Counted from the first letter of the stretch, positions 32,317 to 41,596 are shown. The stretch: 64,000 nucleotides of DNA from Phytophthora colocasiae (GCA_018806915.1 JAGKQI010000100.1:992001-1056000); one strand, 5' to 3'. The notes: a model not told the origin generated them from the sequence alone. Made by a program: numbers and translations.

Positions 32317-32945
32317 CAAGTGGACTTCTGGATCAACACAAGGTCTGAGCTGCTCACTTGATAGACGAAGGATGTGCGGAGCGGTCTGTGACTTTGACCT
32401 CCCACGGACTTCGATGAGGACCAATGAGAAGGACGCCAGCGAACGAGCTCGTTGGGTATCCAATGAAACCGGCGGTCCTGGGCAGCGGCACGTGGCTTTT
32501 ATCCGCGAAGATCCAGACTTCACTTTAAAAGAGACCGCGTGGAGCACAAGTGGCCCACACGCAACGCAGACGAGTGACCAAGTGCGGACGGAGAGGAACC
32601 AGTTGGGTCCGCAGGCGGCAGACTTCGTGGACAGCCAGCAGCGAACACGTGGGTTCGGTTGGTTTGGTCCAGAAGCGATTTCTGTGGGACCTGGGGAGCA
32701 GCAGGTGACGCTACGGAAGCACGAGGACCAGAGCACAAGTAAGAAGGAGTAGACTCTATTACGTTCTTTTAATACAAGTAGGCAGTTCGTGGTGCAACAG
32801 ACACGAACGGGCCGGCGCGGTGAACCGAGCCTGAAGGGCGTTGAAGTAAGAGTGCTGATCAGCACCCGATCTCTGGAAGACCACCCGGCACAGTACACGG
32901 CTAACGACCCGCTGGCAGGCAGCGAGAAGAGCCCAACCTGTTACA
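32312..32945 (+). repeat. 3' LTR of Gypsy-1
   Basis: 634 bp, three transitions from the 5' LTR. The purine-rich GGAGTGGATGGAGG just upstream is the likely polypurine tract and lies inside the pol coding sequence. Confidence 0.93.
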
Positions 32946-33359
32946 TACTGATTGCAAGACGTCTGGTATGGTATGCCTGAAGCCCAGCCACTAGCACCGG
33001 ATTTTGTTTATCTGCCACTGATGACTTGGTATTTACTTGCTATGGATTCTCTCTTGGCTGTGCTCGGAACTTGTAGCCTCGTGCCGTTGACCCTTGATGA
33101 TCTTCTCTAGCACATTCGAGAAAACTGTTTCTATCTACAGACTGGTAACCAGTCCAAAGGAGTTTGTCACATTTCGATGCACGTTCGATACCCTTCGAGA
33201 ACATAACCAGACGCAAAAGTTGAAGTGAAAGATCGCAAAAAGCTACTTTGCCTCAAGTGTCATTTCCGAATTTGCCAACTACAACGCAAAGCCAACAAAC
33301 AAGCCAAGGCTAGTTAAGCCCAAACCAAACCAAATCCTCCCTATCAAGACTAACCGACC
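32946..33359. promoter_or_regulatory. Upstream region of MLF copy 2
   Basis: No gene. It is the shared MLF upstream block, separated from wrbA copy 2 by the Gypsy-1 insertion at TACT. It contains the conserved palindrome at 33141..33153. Confidence 0.5.
33141..33153. promoter_or_regulatory. Conserved palindrome upstream of MLF copy 2
   Basis: ACTGGTAACCAGT, the same 13-base inverted repeat as in the other three copies, here inside CTACAGACTGGTAACCAGTC. Confidence 0.4.
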
Positions 33360-34118
33360 ATGTTCAGCTCGTGGGATCTCGTCCGACCGCGCTTCTGGCA
33401 CCCCATGTCGTCGCTGGAGCAGTCCATGATGGAGCTCGAGCACATGACCGACCTCATGAGCCGCCCGCGCTTCCCGTTCGACATGAACAACGAGATGCTC
33501 CTGGCACCCAACAACCAGGACGACGACGACTTCTTCCGAGACCTGCCGGTGCTGGCGCGCGAGCAACAACAACAACCGGCGACGCAGCAGCAAAGCGAGA
33601 CGCCTGTGCAGCAAGTACCGATGGACAAGGAGACTGTCGCATCAGCAGCAGCCAAGATCGCCCGTGACAACGACCCGAACAAACGCACCAACGAGATCGA
33701 CCTTCACCGTCGTGCCTTCTCGTCCTACTCCTTCAGCAGCTCATCCGTCCTGGACGACAAGGGGCGACAAGTGACCAGCACACGCCGTCGCTACGAAGAC
33801 TCAACTGGTCGCCTCAAAGCTGTGCACGAGCGCCAGGTTGAAGGCAAGACGCTGCGCAGGACGTGGAACCGCTCGGGTCCCGACGATAAAGGTCAGCACG
33901 AGGCCGTGTGTTCGAGCGGCTCACCTGACGAGTTCGAGGCGCTGTGGCAGCAGACGCCCTTCGGCGCGGCGCAGAAGAAGGCCATCAAACAGCAGGAACA
34001 GCAGCAACTGGAACTGGACCAGGGACAGCAGAAGCAGAAGCAGAAGCAGAAGCAGAAGCAGAAGGCGACCACAGCCAACTCGAAGACCGAGACGGAGGAG
34101 GCGCCGATGGAAGAGTAA
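33360..34118 (+). CDS. MLF-family protein, copy 2
   Basis: 252 residues with the MLF region from SFSSSSVLDDKGRQ to EALWQQTPF. The N-terminal half matches copy 1 (ETPVQQVPMDKE; codon CGC in SRPRF), while the C-terminal half (EQQQLELDQ and longer QK repeat) matches copies 3 and 4. This mosaic suggests gene conversion. The native wrbA neighbour is now 9.4 kb away because of Gypsy-1, but the promoter block next to the gene is intact. Its 3' flank keeps the last few bases of the VPS9-like gene before the palindrome loop. Confidence 0.8.
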   Translation: MFSSWDLVRPRFWHPMSSLEQSMMELEHMTDLMSRPRFPFDMNNEMLLAPNNQDDDDFFRDLPVLAREQQQQPATQQQSETPVQQVPMDKETVASAAAKIARDNDPNKRTNEIDLHRRAFSSYSFSSSSVLDDKGRQVTSTRRRYEDSTGRLKAVHERQVEGKTLRRTWNRSGPDDKGQHEAVCSSGSPDEFEALWQQTPFGAAQKKAIKQQEQQQLELDQGQQKQKQKQKQKQKATTANSKTETEEAPMEE

Positions 34119-34529
34119 AGTGATGTTCACCGCAGTTTCAGTAGGTGGTGGACGGCAGTCGCGGAAGTCGCCAACGCGAAGCCTTGCCGCCCGTTTGCTA
34201 TCGACTGCGGGGTGAAACTGGCCAGCACCGCCAACTGCGTGAACATGTGCAAACACGACGAAGGAGCCGATGCGAGGATGAAGCTCAGCAAAGCACACCA
34301 AGTCGTCCGTCGTTCTACATACATGTATATGAGTAAAAGTCAATAAACGAGTATTTAGCTCGCACATCATAGATCAATGTTTTGTTTGGGTCCACGTACT
34401 ACATATTCAAGGAACATCAAGAGTTTTGGCTTCATTGAAAGTTTTTTTACTGTAAGAAACCTGTTGTGGCTGTCGAACGATTGTCAGCCAGCCGAATGGC
34501 TACACAGCACGACTCACTGTCCAGCTCGG
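34119..34529. other. 3' flank of MLF copy 2 and inner palindrome end
   Basis: The 3' UTR region of MLF runs to about 34415 and includes a remnant of the VPS9-like 3' end (CCACGTACTACATATTCAA). From there to about 34475 it carries arm-specific sequence that is mirrored at 36024..36080. Beyond 34475 the loop begins. Confidence 0.5.
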
Positions 34530-34958
34530 TTAGTTGTGGTACAAGAATTTGCGGTACAGCTTGCGGAGTTCGTCGTATTTGCTGGCTTGAACAGCTTCTG
34601 GGAGGTTGTAAGTGGTGTAGCCGTTTGCCTTCCACTTCTTGAAACGACTCATCACCTGAGTTCCGTCCAGCATTTCGTCAAGCTTGCTCGTCGAGAACAT
34701 GTTGTTAAATTTGCGCTCCTCTTCGTCATCAGCTTCTTCATCTTCGAACAAAGCTTGATCGTCGCTCTCATCCTCGAGTTTCTTGTCGTTGTCGTAACGC
34801 AGAGACCGTTTTACACCGGTACCAGTAGAGGCAACTACGTTTGGCGATGTTATGGCTGAGAGCTCCGTAGTATGACTGTCAGCTTTGACTCCCGTGATCC
34901 CACCTGAGAGAAAGGTGGTTGTGGCAATAGCAGCAAGTAAGGCGAAGGAAATACGCAT
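34530..34958 (-). CDS. RxLR-dEER type secreted effector candidate
   Basis: 142 residues, single exon. Signs seen: a signal peptide at 1-26 (MRISFALLAAIATTTFLSGG), RSLR at 51-54, an acidic run ending in EEER at about 79-82, and a short C-terminal helical domain with a WY-like pattern (SRFKKWKANGY, LRKLYRKFLY). In Phytophthora such proteins are secreted from haustoria or hyphae and act in plant cells; the target here is unknown. It is the only gene in the 1.5 kb loop between the palindrome arms and the only single-copy gene between 13.5 and 54.4 kb. No homologue name is claimed. Confidence 0.87.
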   Translation of the reverse strand: MRISFALLAAIATTTFLSGGITGVKADSHTTELSAITSPNVVASTGTGVKRSLRYDNDKKLEDESDDQALFEDEEADDEEERKFNNMFSTSKLDEMLDGTQVMSRFKKWKANGYTTYNLPEAVQASKYDELRKLYRKFLYHN

Positions 34959-35281
34959 TGTCGGTTGGTAGTGGTTTTGGGACTTGTTTGAAGACAGGGA
35001 AATTGCAGAATGAAACCAAAGCCTTCCTTCTCCGAGTGAGGAGCGACCTCTATTGCCCGTGGCGATCGGTCACAAACAAAAAAGCAAGCCTGTAGCCCAT
35101 GTCGACTGAGACAGTCTCAAACATGTATCTCGAATGAGAAATCGTTGAATTTGGACATACAAACTTTCAGTTGTTGTCAACAACAGAAAAACAACTTGTT
35201 GATCGTGGGCAGTGTAGCGCAGTCAACGTAGGTATACAGCCAGCCCGAGCTACAATTGTGCAAAGGAATCAATGTCGACAG

Positions 35282-35837
35282 CAATTCCTGTAAGATCTGC
35301 TTATCGACAACATCGATGACGAACAGTTACCGTCACGGTAAAATTGACAGTTACGGAGGTTATTCCTGGTTGCTACTACTTAGCTATTGAATTCTGAAGG
35401 TTTTGATTGTGATTTTTGTGAATTGTTTGAATGGGATATTGAATTTTCGAATCATTTCTTATCATCTGGAAAGTAAGTCCCCCTTGGCGTTTAATCTAGC
35501 TAGTCAGTACGGACGAGGAATCAAAATTCGATCGTTCAGGAGGAGGTAAAGCTTCTGCATTAGGCGGATCCAAACCGAATTGTCGAAACTATGGTCTCAT
35601 CAACACCAACCTCAAGCGTGGGAGTAGATGAATCGACAATGTGTGCAGCTAATGTTTCGTGGAAGTGCAGAAGTTTCCAAATCACATGAAAACAATTGCT
35701 GTATGCACCTTCCTTACGTTATACAGTAGAAAGGTAGAATTATGACCAACGGTTGGACACGGTGAGTGTCATCATTGTTGCCGTTACGGTCACTGTTCGC
35801 CATCGATGTTGTCGATACACAGATCTTACAGGAATTG
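35282..35837. mobile_element. Inverted-repeat unit in the palindrome loop
   Basis: About 58 bp at 35282..35340 (CAATTCCTGTAAGATCTG, then ATCGACAACATCGATG and GAACAGT) is repeated in inverted form at 35780..35837 with about 10 percent mismatch. The inner ends contain CCGTCACGGTAAAA, close to the Harbinger terminal motif at 10795..10810. No protein is encoded between the arms. A Harbinger-related miniature element, or two facing end fragments, would explain it. No target duplication was identified. Confidence 0.5.
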
Positions 35838-36380
35838 ATAATTCCGTTTCAGAGCTGTAGCTGGTACGGGATGGCTGTATACTTTGGCTGTGCTAGACTG
35901 AGACAACAGCAGAACGTAGCTCGTAAGATGCTAGTGGGGATTGGCTTTAGTGTAACGCAGCAACACTTCTTTCGTAAAGCTCAATCTTACAATTGTCCAG
36001 CTTTAGATTTCCCAAGTTTTACCCGACGGCCACAACAGGTTTCTTACAGTAAAAAAAATTTCAATGAAGCCAAAACTCTTGATGTTCCTTGAATATGTAG
36101 TACGTGGACCCAAACAAAACATTGATCTATGATGTGCGAGCTAAATACTTATTTATTGACTTTTACTCATATACATGTATGTAGAACGACGGACGACTTG
36201 GTGTGCTTTGCTGAGCTTCATCCTCGCATCGGCTCCTTCGTCGTGTTTGCACATGTTCACGCAGTTGGCGGTGCTGGCCAGTTTCACCCCGCAGTCGATA
36301 GCAAACGGGCGGCAAGGCTTCGCGTTGGCGACTTCCGCGACTGCCGTCCACCACCTACTGAAACTGCGGTGAACATCACT

Positions 36381-37139
36381 TTACTCTTCCATCGGCGCCT
36401 CCTCCGTCTCGGTCTTCGAGTTGGCTGTGGTCGCCTTCTGCTTCTGCTTCTGCTTCTGCTTCTGCTTCTGCTGTCCCTGGTCCAGTTCCAGTTGCTGCTG
36501 TTCCTGCTGTTTGATGGCCTTCTTCTGCGCCGCGCCGAAGGGCGTCTGCTGCCACAGCGCCTCGAACTCGTCAGGTGAGCCGCTCGAACACACGGCCTCG
36601 TGCTGACCTTTATCGTCGGGACCCGAGCGGTTCCACGTCCTGCGCAGCGTCTTGCCTTCAACCTGGCGCTCGTGCACAGCTTTGAGGCGACCAGTTGAGT
36701 CTTCGTAGCGACGGCGTGTGCTGGTCACTTGTCGCCCCTTGTCGTCCAGGACGGATGAGCTGCTGAAGGAGTAGGACGAGAAGGCACGACGGTGAAGGTC
36801 GATCTCGTTGGTGCGTTTGTTCGGGTCGTTGTCACGGGCGATCTTGGCTGCTGCTGATGCGACAGTCTCCTTGTCCATCGGTACTTGCTGCACAGGCGTC
36901 TCGCTTTGCTGCTGCGTCGCCGGTTGTTGTTGTTGCTCGCGCGCCAGCACCGGCAGGTCTCGGAAGAAGTCGTCGTCGTCCTGGTTGTTGGGTGCCAGGA
37001 GCATCTCGTTGTTCATGTCGAACGGGAAGCGCGGACGGCTCATGAGGTCGGTCATGTGCTCGAGCTCCATCATGGACTGCTCCAGCGACGACATGGGGTG
37101 CCAGAAGCGCGGTCGGACGAGATCCCACGAGCTGAACAT
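36381..37139 (-). CDS. MLF-family protein, copy 3
   Basis: 252 residues, essentially identical in protein to copy 2, with silent differences (for example CGT instead of CGC in SRPRF, shared with copy 4). The MLF region, acidic patch and QK repeat are all present. It points away from wrbA copy 3 and towards the loop with the effector gene. The upstream block 37140..37893 is complete. Confidence 0.8.
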   Translation of the reverse strand: MFSSWDLVRPRFWHPMSSLEQSMMELEHMTDLMSRPRFPFDMNNEMLLAPNNQDDDDFFRDLPVLAREQQQQPATQQQSETPVQQVPMDKETVASAAAKIARDNDPNKRTNEIDLHRRAFSSYSFSSSSVLDDKGRQVTSTRRRYEDSTGRLKAVHERQVEGKTLRRTWNRSGPDDKGQHEAVCSSGSPDEFEALWQQTPFGAAQKKAIKQQEQQQLELDQGQQKQKQKQKQKQKATTANSKTETEEAPMEE

Positions 37140-37893
37140 GGTCGGTTAGTCTTGATAGGGAGGATTTGGTTTGGTTTGGGCTTAACTAGCCTTGGCTTGT
37201 TTGTTGGCTTTGCGTTGTAGTTGGCAAATTCGGAAATGACACTTGAGGCAAAGTAGCTTTTTGCGATCTTTCACTTCAACTTTTGCGTCTGGTTATGTTC
37301 TCGAAGGGTATCGAACGTGCATCGAAATGTGACAAACTCCTTTGGACTGGTTACCAGTCTGTAGATAGAAACAGTTTCTCGAATGTGCTAGATCATCAAG
37401 GGTCAACGGCACGAGGCTACAAGTTCCGAGCACAGCCAAGAGAGAATCCATAGCAAGTAAATACCAAGTCATCAGTGGCAGATAAACAAAATCCGGTGCT
37501 AGTGGCTGGGCTTCAGGCATACCATACCAGACGTCTTGCAATCAGTACTTGATAATAGACAAGTCTGATGTCTTGAACGTGGCTTTATGAACAACCCGTC
37601 ATATAAGTTCTTACCTGGTGCATGTAGGTATGAACCAAACCATCATATCATATCATAGCATAGCGAAGCAAACAAGACATTGTATACCATTGATATGATC
37701 TGATCATACTGTGTATACACACGTTCTTGAGGTTCCCATAATACGTACGATGAACAAGGAAGCGAGTCACTTTCATTTCCTAACGGTCATTCAGCGTTTG
37801 TATAATTCGAAGTAGAAACTCCCATATCCCTGCTGTAGTGAAGTCTCTAGTTCTAAGAAGAAGTGATCGATTCTCTCGATTCACTGTCGAGGC
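37140..37893. promoter_or_regulatory. Interval between MLF copy 3 and wrbA copy 3
   Basis: No gene. It holds the MLF upstream region with the conserved palindrome at 37346..37358, an unoccupied Gypsy-1 target site (CAATCAGTACTTGATAATAG at about 37540), and the 3' flank of wrbA, with repeated ATCATA-rich bases. Confidence 0.5.
37346..37358. promoter_or_regulatory. Conserved palindrome upstream of MLF copy 3
   Basis: ACTGGTTACCAGT, as in the other copies, followed by CTGTAGATAGAAACAG, which is absent from copy 1. Confidence 0.4.
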
Positions 37894-38501
37894 CTAAGCC
37901 GATTGCTTCTTCGTCACTTTGGCGAAAGAGTTCCCCTGGATCACAGCAATGTCTTTTTCGATCTTCGATACCTGTCGGTCGCTCTGAGGACCCGCAATGG
38001 TGCCTGCTCCCCACGGGGAACCGCCGTGGACCTCTTCCACGTTGAACAGTTCCTTCGCGCGGAAGCCGAGAGGAACGTAGGTCATTCCGTGCGAGACGAA
38101 GAAGGTCATCGTTGAAAGACCCGTGGTCTCTTGGCCAGCCCCCGGCAGGGATGTACTGAAAAAGGTTCCGGCAGTCTTGCCAATTAATGCGCCATCAAAC
38201 CAGATTTTGCCTGTCGCGTCCATGAGCGCTTTGGCCTGCTCGGGAAAGACACCAAAGCGCGTGGGGAAGCCAAAGAGGATACCGTCGGCCTCCTTGAGCG
38301 TGTTTGGCGTGGCGATAGGGTAGTCCTTCTTGGGCGGTGCGTGCATCTTCGTCAGGATTTCATCCGACACCGTCTCGGCGAACTGGTAGATGGTACCTTC
38401 CACCCCCCCGGGACGGAATCGACGCCTTCCTTGATAGACTCAGCCAATTTGGCAGCGTGGCCGTGTACGGAGTAGTAAATGATAGCGATGCTTGTGGTCA
38501 T
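37894..38501 (-). pseudogene. wrbA-type quinone oxidoreductase, copy 3, frameshifted
   Basis: The span is 608 bp against 606 in copy 4; the two extra bases are G in the coding G-run (seven instead of five before TGG, at about 38404..38410). The first 35 codons are therefore out of frame with the rest. The body is complete: GILFGFPTRFGVFPEQAK, GQETTGLSTMTFFVSHGMT, and the true C-terminus (QSDRQVSKIEKDIAVIQG) missing from copies 1 and 2. A downstream in-frame ATG exists only by reading the extra bases, so the flavin-binding N-terminus would be lost. Confidence 0.82.
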
Positions 38502-38945
38502 CGTAACGTGTTTTGGTTGCGAGTTTAATTGCAAAATGAACACATGAGCTTATCACAGTCCCGGTAGTGGCGGGCATGCCAGTTGTATATGCAGCCCGTT
38601 GTTGACGTGGTCTTCCAGGTCGTCTGGTACAATGGTACACAGCTTGGCGGCCGTCTTCTACACCCTGTTATGACGGAGTCTACTTGCTTACGCTTTCTAA
38701 ATCACGTAATCCACACACGTTAGCATCCTTTAGTATGATGTTTCGTTCAAGACAACGTAATCTACAAACTTGTCCTGGGGCTGTTTCGACCAGCTTCGCT
38801 TAGAAGATCTATATATCAACGTTTACGTGCGTCCGGTACACTCAGTGCCCTGCACTGCACAGTAGTTGACATGCTCGCCGCTGCCGGGCCTGTGAGTGGC
38901 TCATGTGTTCATTTTGCAATTCAACTCGCAACCAAAACAGTGACC
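38502..38945. promoter_or_regulatory. Spacer between head-to-head wrbA copies 3 and 4
   Basis: The core (about 38549..38889) is nearly identical to the spacer at 22327..22672 and runs in the same direction. It holds both wrbA promoters. No gene is seen. Confidence 0.6.
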
Positions 38946-39295
38946 ATGACCACAAACATCGCTATCATTTACTACTCCGTGTACGGCCACGCTGCCAAAT
39001 TGGCTGAGTCTATCAAGGAAGGCGTCGATTCCGTCCCGGGGGTGGAAGGTACCATCTACCAGTTCGCCGAGACGGTGTCGGATGAAATCCTGACGAAGAT
39101 GCACGCACCGCCCAAGAAGGACTGCCCTATCGCCACGCCAAACACGCTCAAGGAGGCCGACGGTATCCTCTTTGGCTTCCCCACACGCTTTGGCGTCTTT
39201 CCCGAGCAGGCCAAAGCGCTCATGGACGCGACAGGCAAAATCTGGTTTGATGGCGCATTAATTGGCAAGACTGCCGGAACCTTCTTCAGCACATC

Positions 39296-39890
39296 TGTGA
39301 CGTAGTGGTTCAACAGCCACTACGCCAAGAGTTTGAGATCAGCTGGCCGGATTATTCTGGCTCAGCGTAATCTTGAATTTTCACATTTTCATATGTCTAC
39401 GAGTCTATTGGCTATATGTGGTTGCAGTTGCCACTTCAACAATTCTTATACGTCTTTTCATTGGATGTAAATCCTCAGGATTGGCAACATTCCAGTTACC
39501 ATCCGGATATTTTGATTATGGGACGCTATGGGAAAAATTCTGGCTCAGCCACGCCGAGGCTTCGCAGGATTTCATTGGCAGAGAAAGATAGTAGCAGGAT
39601 TTGAGAAAGATAGTTTTTAGGATAGGACCTGGATACTTGGGTGCGTGTCTAGTCACCAAGGATCGTTGGTTGCGAGGCAAATACTAGCTAGCACCAACAA
39701 AACTAACTCAATCAATCACTTCTCAATTTTCATTCTTCTGTTCAAGTCAACTCCTCCAGCAAGACCACGACTGCAGCGCCGCCGCTGCCCACTCGACTCC
39801 GCCTCCGACTCGCCACCGCCTCCGACCTCAACTCTTCGTCAAGGCCGCCAACGACTGCTTCCTCCGTTTGGCTGGCCTGAGATCGTCACA
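39296..39890 (+). repeat. 5' LTR of Gypsy-2
   Basis: 595 bp. It has ATCG at about 39661 and one A in GGAAAAATTC that the 3' LTR lacks. No TGG-type primer site follows at once (TAGTAGCACTTGACG). Confidence 0.9.
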
Positions 39891-40165
39891 TAGTAGCACT
39901 TGACGTGTCAAGCTTCGGTTCAAGTTCAAGAGTCGAAGACTGGTATTGCCTCTAAGCACGAGCTTTAACGTTCGGTGGTTCGTTGGTGTGGTTGCGTACT
40001 AGGTGTGTTCAGCACATTCGGAACTCCATTCCTTGGGTTAAAGGGTATAACGCTTCGGCTAATCCCCCCTTGGTTACCGCGGAGAATAACTTCTGAATAG
40101 TTCACACTTGGTTTCGCTTGATCTACACTCGTTACTACTGAACTTGTTTTAGTCTGCATTCTTGC

Positions 40166-40477
40166 ATGGGTAAGCAAAAGACTCGCCAACCCGAAGCACC
40201 GTTTATCAACGACACAAAGTCCTTGACGACCCGCAGTGAAACGCTCGACAAACTACGCCAGGACTTGTGGTTGACGACGCAGAAGCAGCTCAAGATCGTT
40301 CAACTCATCCGGAACGAAATTCCAGATTGCAAGGACTCCGACGCCAGGAACGTCTTGCAGAATACGACTGAACTGCTAAAACGTCGCGTAAGCCAGACGC
40401 AGACTATTCTGGAAGGAACTTTCGACCACTCCATCCATCTCGACAAGAAGCGTAGACTTAAGAAACAAAAGAAGTAG
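40166..40477 (+). CDS. Small basic leader protein of Gypsy-2
   Basis: 103 residues, between the 5' LTR and gag. It is predicted helical, with Thr/Arg/Gln-rich segments (SETLDKLRQDLWLTTQKQLK), and ends in a strongly basic stretch (KKRRLKKQKK) like a nuclear localisation or nucleic-acid binding tail. It starts with a clear ATG, ends 73 bp before the gag ATG, and stays open although gag and pol are broken. I know no family match. It may be an accessory protein or an N-terminal part of Gag separated by a stop. Confidence 0.55.
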   Translation: MGKQKTRQPEAPFINDTKSLTTRSETLDKLRQDLWLTTQKQLKIVQLIRNEIPDCKDSDARNVLQNTTELLKRRVSQTQTILEGTFDHSIHLDKKRRLKKQKK

Positions 40478-40550
40478 TTTCTTTTCTTTTCTTCTTCTTC
40501 ATTAGGGTTTCGGTAGACCTTATCAATACGCGCTGAGAAGTCCAGCAGTT

Positions 40551-41596
40551 ATGGCTCAAAGAAGAAGCCGTGCCGCTGAGCGCCCGTCCCCGAACCCTCG
40601 TCCTCGGCAGCAAAGTAGAATGAATGCGCCGAGTGATACAGATGCGTCACGACCAAGTACAGAAGCACCGGTGGACACCGCGGCTCCGGCTGCACAGACC
40701 ACCCAAGCTTCAGGCCCTGATGCGATGTCAATGCAGCAGTTGCTAGTGTTTATAACGCAACAGCAGCAAGCCGCCCAAGCCCAGATGCAAGCTCAACTGC
40801 AAGCACAAATGCAGCAAGCTAACGCAAGGTTCGAGTATTTGATGGCGGCTCGGGGTGATCAGAAGAAGAAGGACCCCCCGATGTATGAAGGCAAGTACGG
40901 CGAAGATATCGAGTTGTGGATCTTTGCCACCGAGCAGTACTATACAAGCAGACGCGAGTTGATGGAAGCAGATTCATCAGACTTTGTAACGATGATCTCA
41001 AGTAACTTAGGCAAGTCAGTGTTGAATTGGTACCGTGCGTTTATTGTGGACTGCGAAAGATTACAAGTACATCCTACGTGGTCGCTCTTCAAGCGACAAC
41101 TTCGTTCGCGTTTTCGACCAAAGGACTTCGAATATGATCTTCGTGAGAGAATGTTTCGTCTCAAACAGAAAGAAACGATTCACGAGTACGTCTCCAAGTT
41201 TCAAGATTTGCTATCGCAGACTGAATTATCGATCAGCGAATTGGAGAAGCGGTTCTTCTTCCAAAACGGATTACGTGAAGAAACAGCTAAGAAGATCAAG
41301 GAAGAAAGTCATCAACGCTGCAAGAGGCTATTGAGATTGCGTCCAACTTCGAGTTTGCACACTTCTCGGGGAAACCACCTCGGAGTCAGTCGAAACCTTC
41401 GCAGGGATCATCTGAATCGGGGAATCGAGCGTCAAAGTCGCAGCCGCAGAATACTAAGCGTTCCGAGAAGAAGAAAGGAAAGAAAGATGATTGGACTAAG
41501 TCAGCTACTTGCAACAACTGTGGCAAAGTTGGCCACATTTCTCCACAATGTACCCAGCCGAAACGTAAGGAAGCGAACCGTTACGTAAAGGGCGCT
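40551..41596 (+). pseudogene. Gypsy-2 gag with frameshift
   Basis: The frame opens at 40551 with an Arg/Pro-rich start, a Gln-rich helix (QQAAQAQMQAQLQAQMQQA) and a retrotransposon gag domain (MYEGKYGEDIELWIFATEQY to FFFQNGLREETAKK). At about 41312..41314 one base appears to be missing: the sequence LQEAIEIASNFEFAHFSG and the zinc knuckle CNNCGKVGHISPQC are in the next frame, which runs on into the protease. The overlap of the two frames before the break is only about 24 bases (a TAA closes the second at 41288) and holds no slippery heptamer, so a mutation is more likely than programmed shifting. Confidence 0.8.

Larger units (their letters stand above)
23522..32945 (+). mobile_element. Gypsy-1, near-intact Ty3/Gypsy retrotransposon
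   Basis: 9424 bp between 634 bp LTRs that begin TGTAACA and end TGTTACA. It is flanked by TACT on both sides (23518..23521 and 32946..32949). The other MLF/wrbA intervals show the empty site CAAGTACTGATTG. Gag and pol are open and joined by a -1 frameshift signal. The two LTRs differ at only three positions, all transitions, so insertion was recent. Domain order is Gag, protease, reverse transcriptase, RNase H, integrase (Ty3/Gypsy). It lies between wrbA copy 2 and MLF copy 2. Confidence 0.95.
13550..34475 (+). repeat. Left arm of the large inverted duplication
   Basis: This arm repeats, in opposite order and orientation, the gene string found at 36024..54432. Shared content is TRIAP1/MDM35 remnant, CAP-1, CAP-2, YWTD protein, Myb-like gene, VPS9-like remnant, MLF, wrbA, wrbA, MLF. 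Proteins in the outer part differ at a few percent of positions between arms; MLF and wrbA differ less. The inner end is seen where CTGTTGTGGC at about 34461..34470 matches the reverse complement of about 36029..36038 and similarity then stops. Gypsy-1 and a 941 bp TIR element are arm-specific insertions. Confidence 0.85.

Noticed and set aside
32312..32752. A second gene of 267 codons reading through the end of Gypsy-1
   Set aside because: It overlaps pol in another frame and continues through the 3' LTR; the same LTR segment is open upstream at 23522. It is a shadow of repeat sequence.
39650..39900. Short frame with Pro/Arg-rich sequence in the Gypsy-2 LTR
   Set aside because: It is repeated in both LTRs and out of phase with any known protein; it is non-coding LTR sequence.
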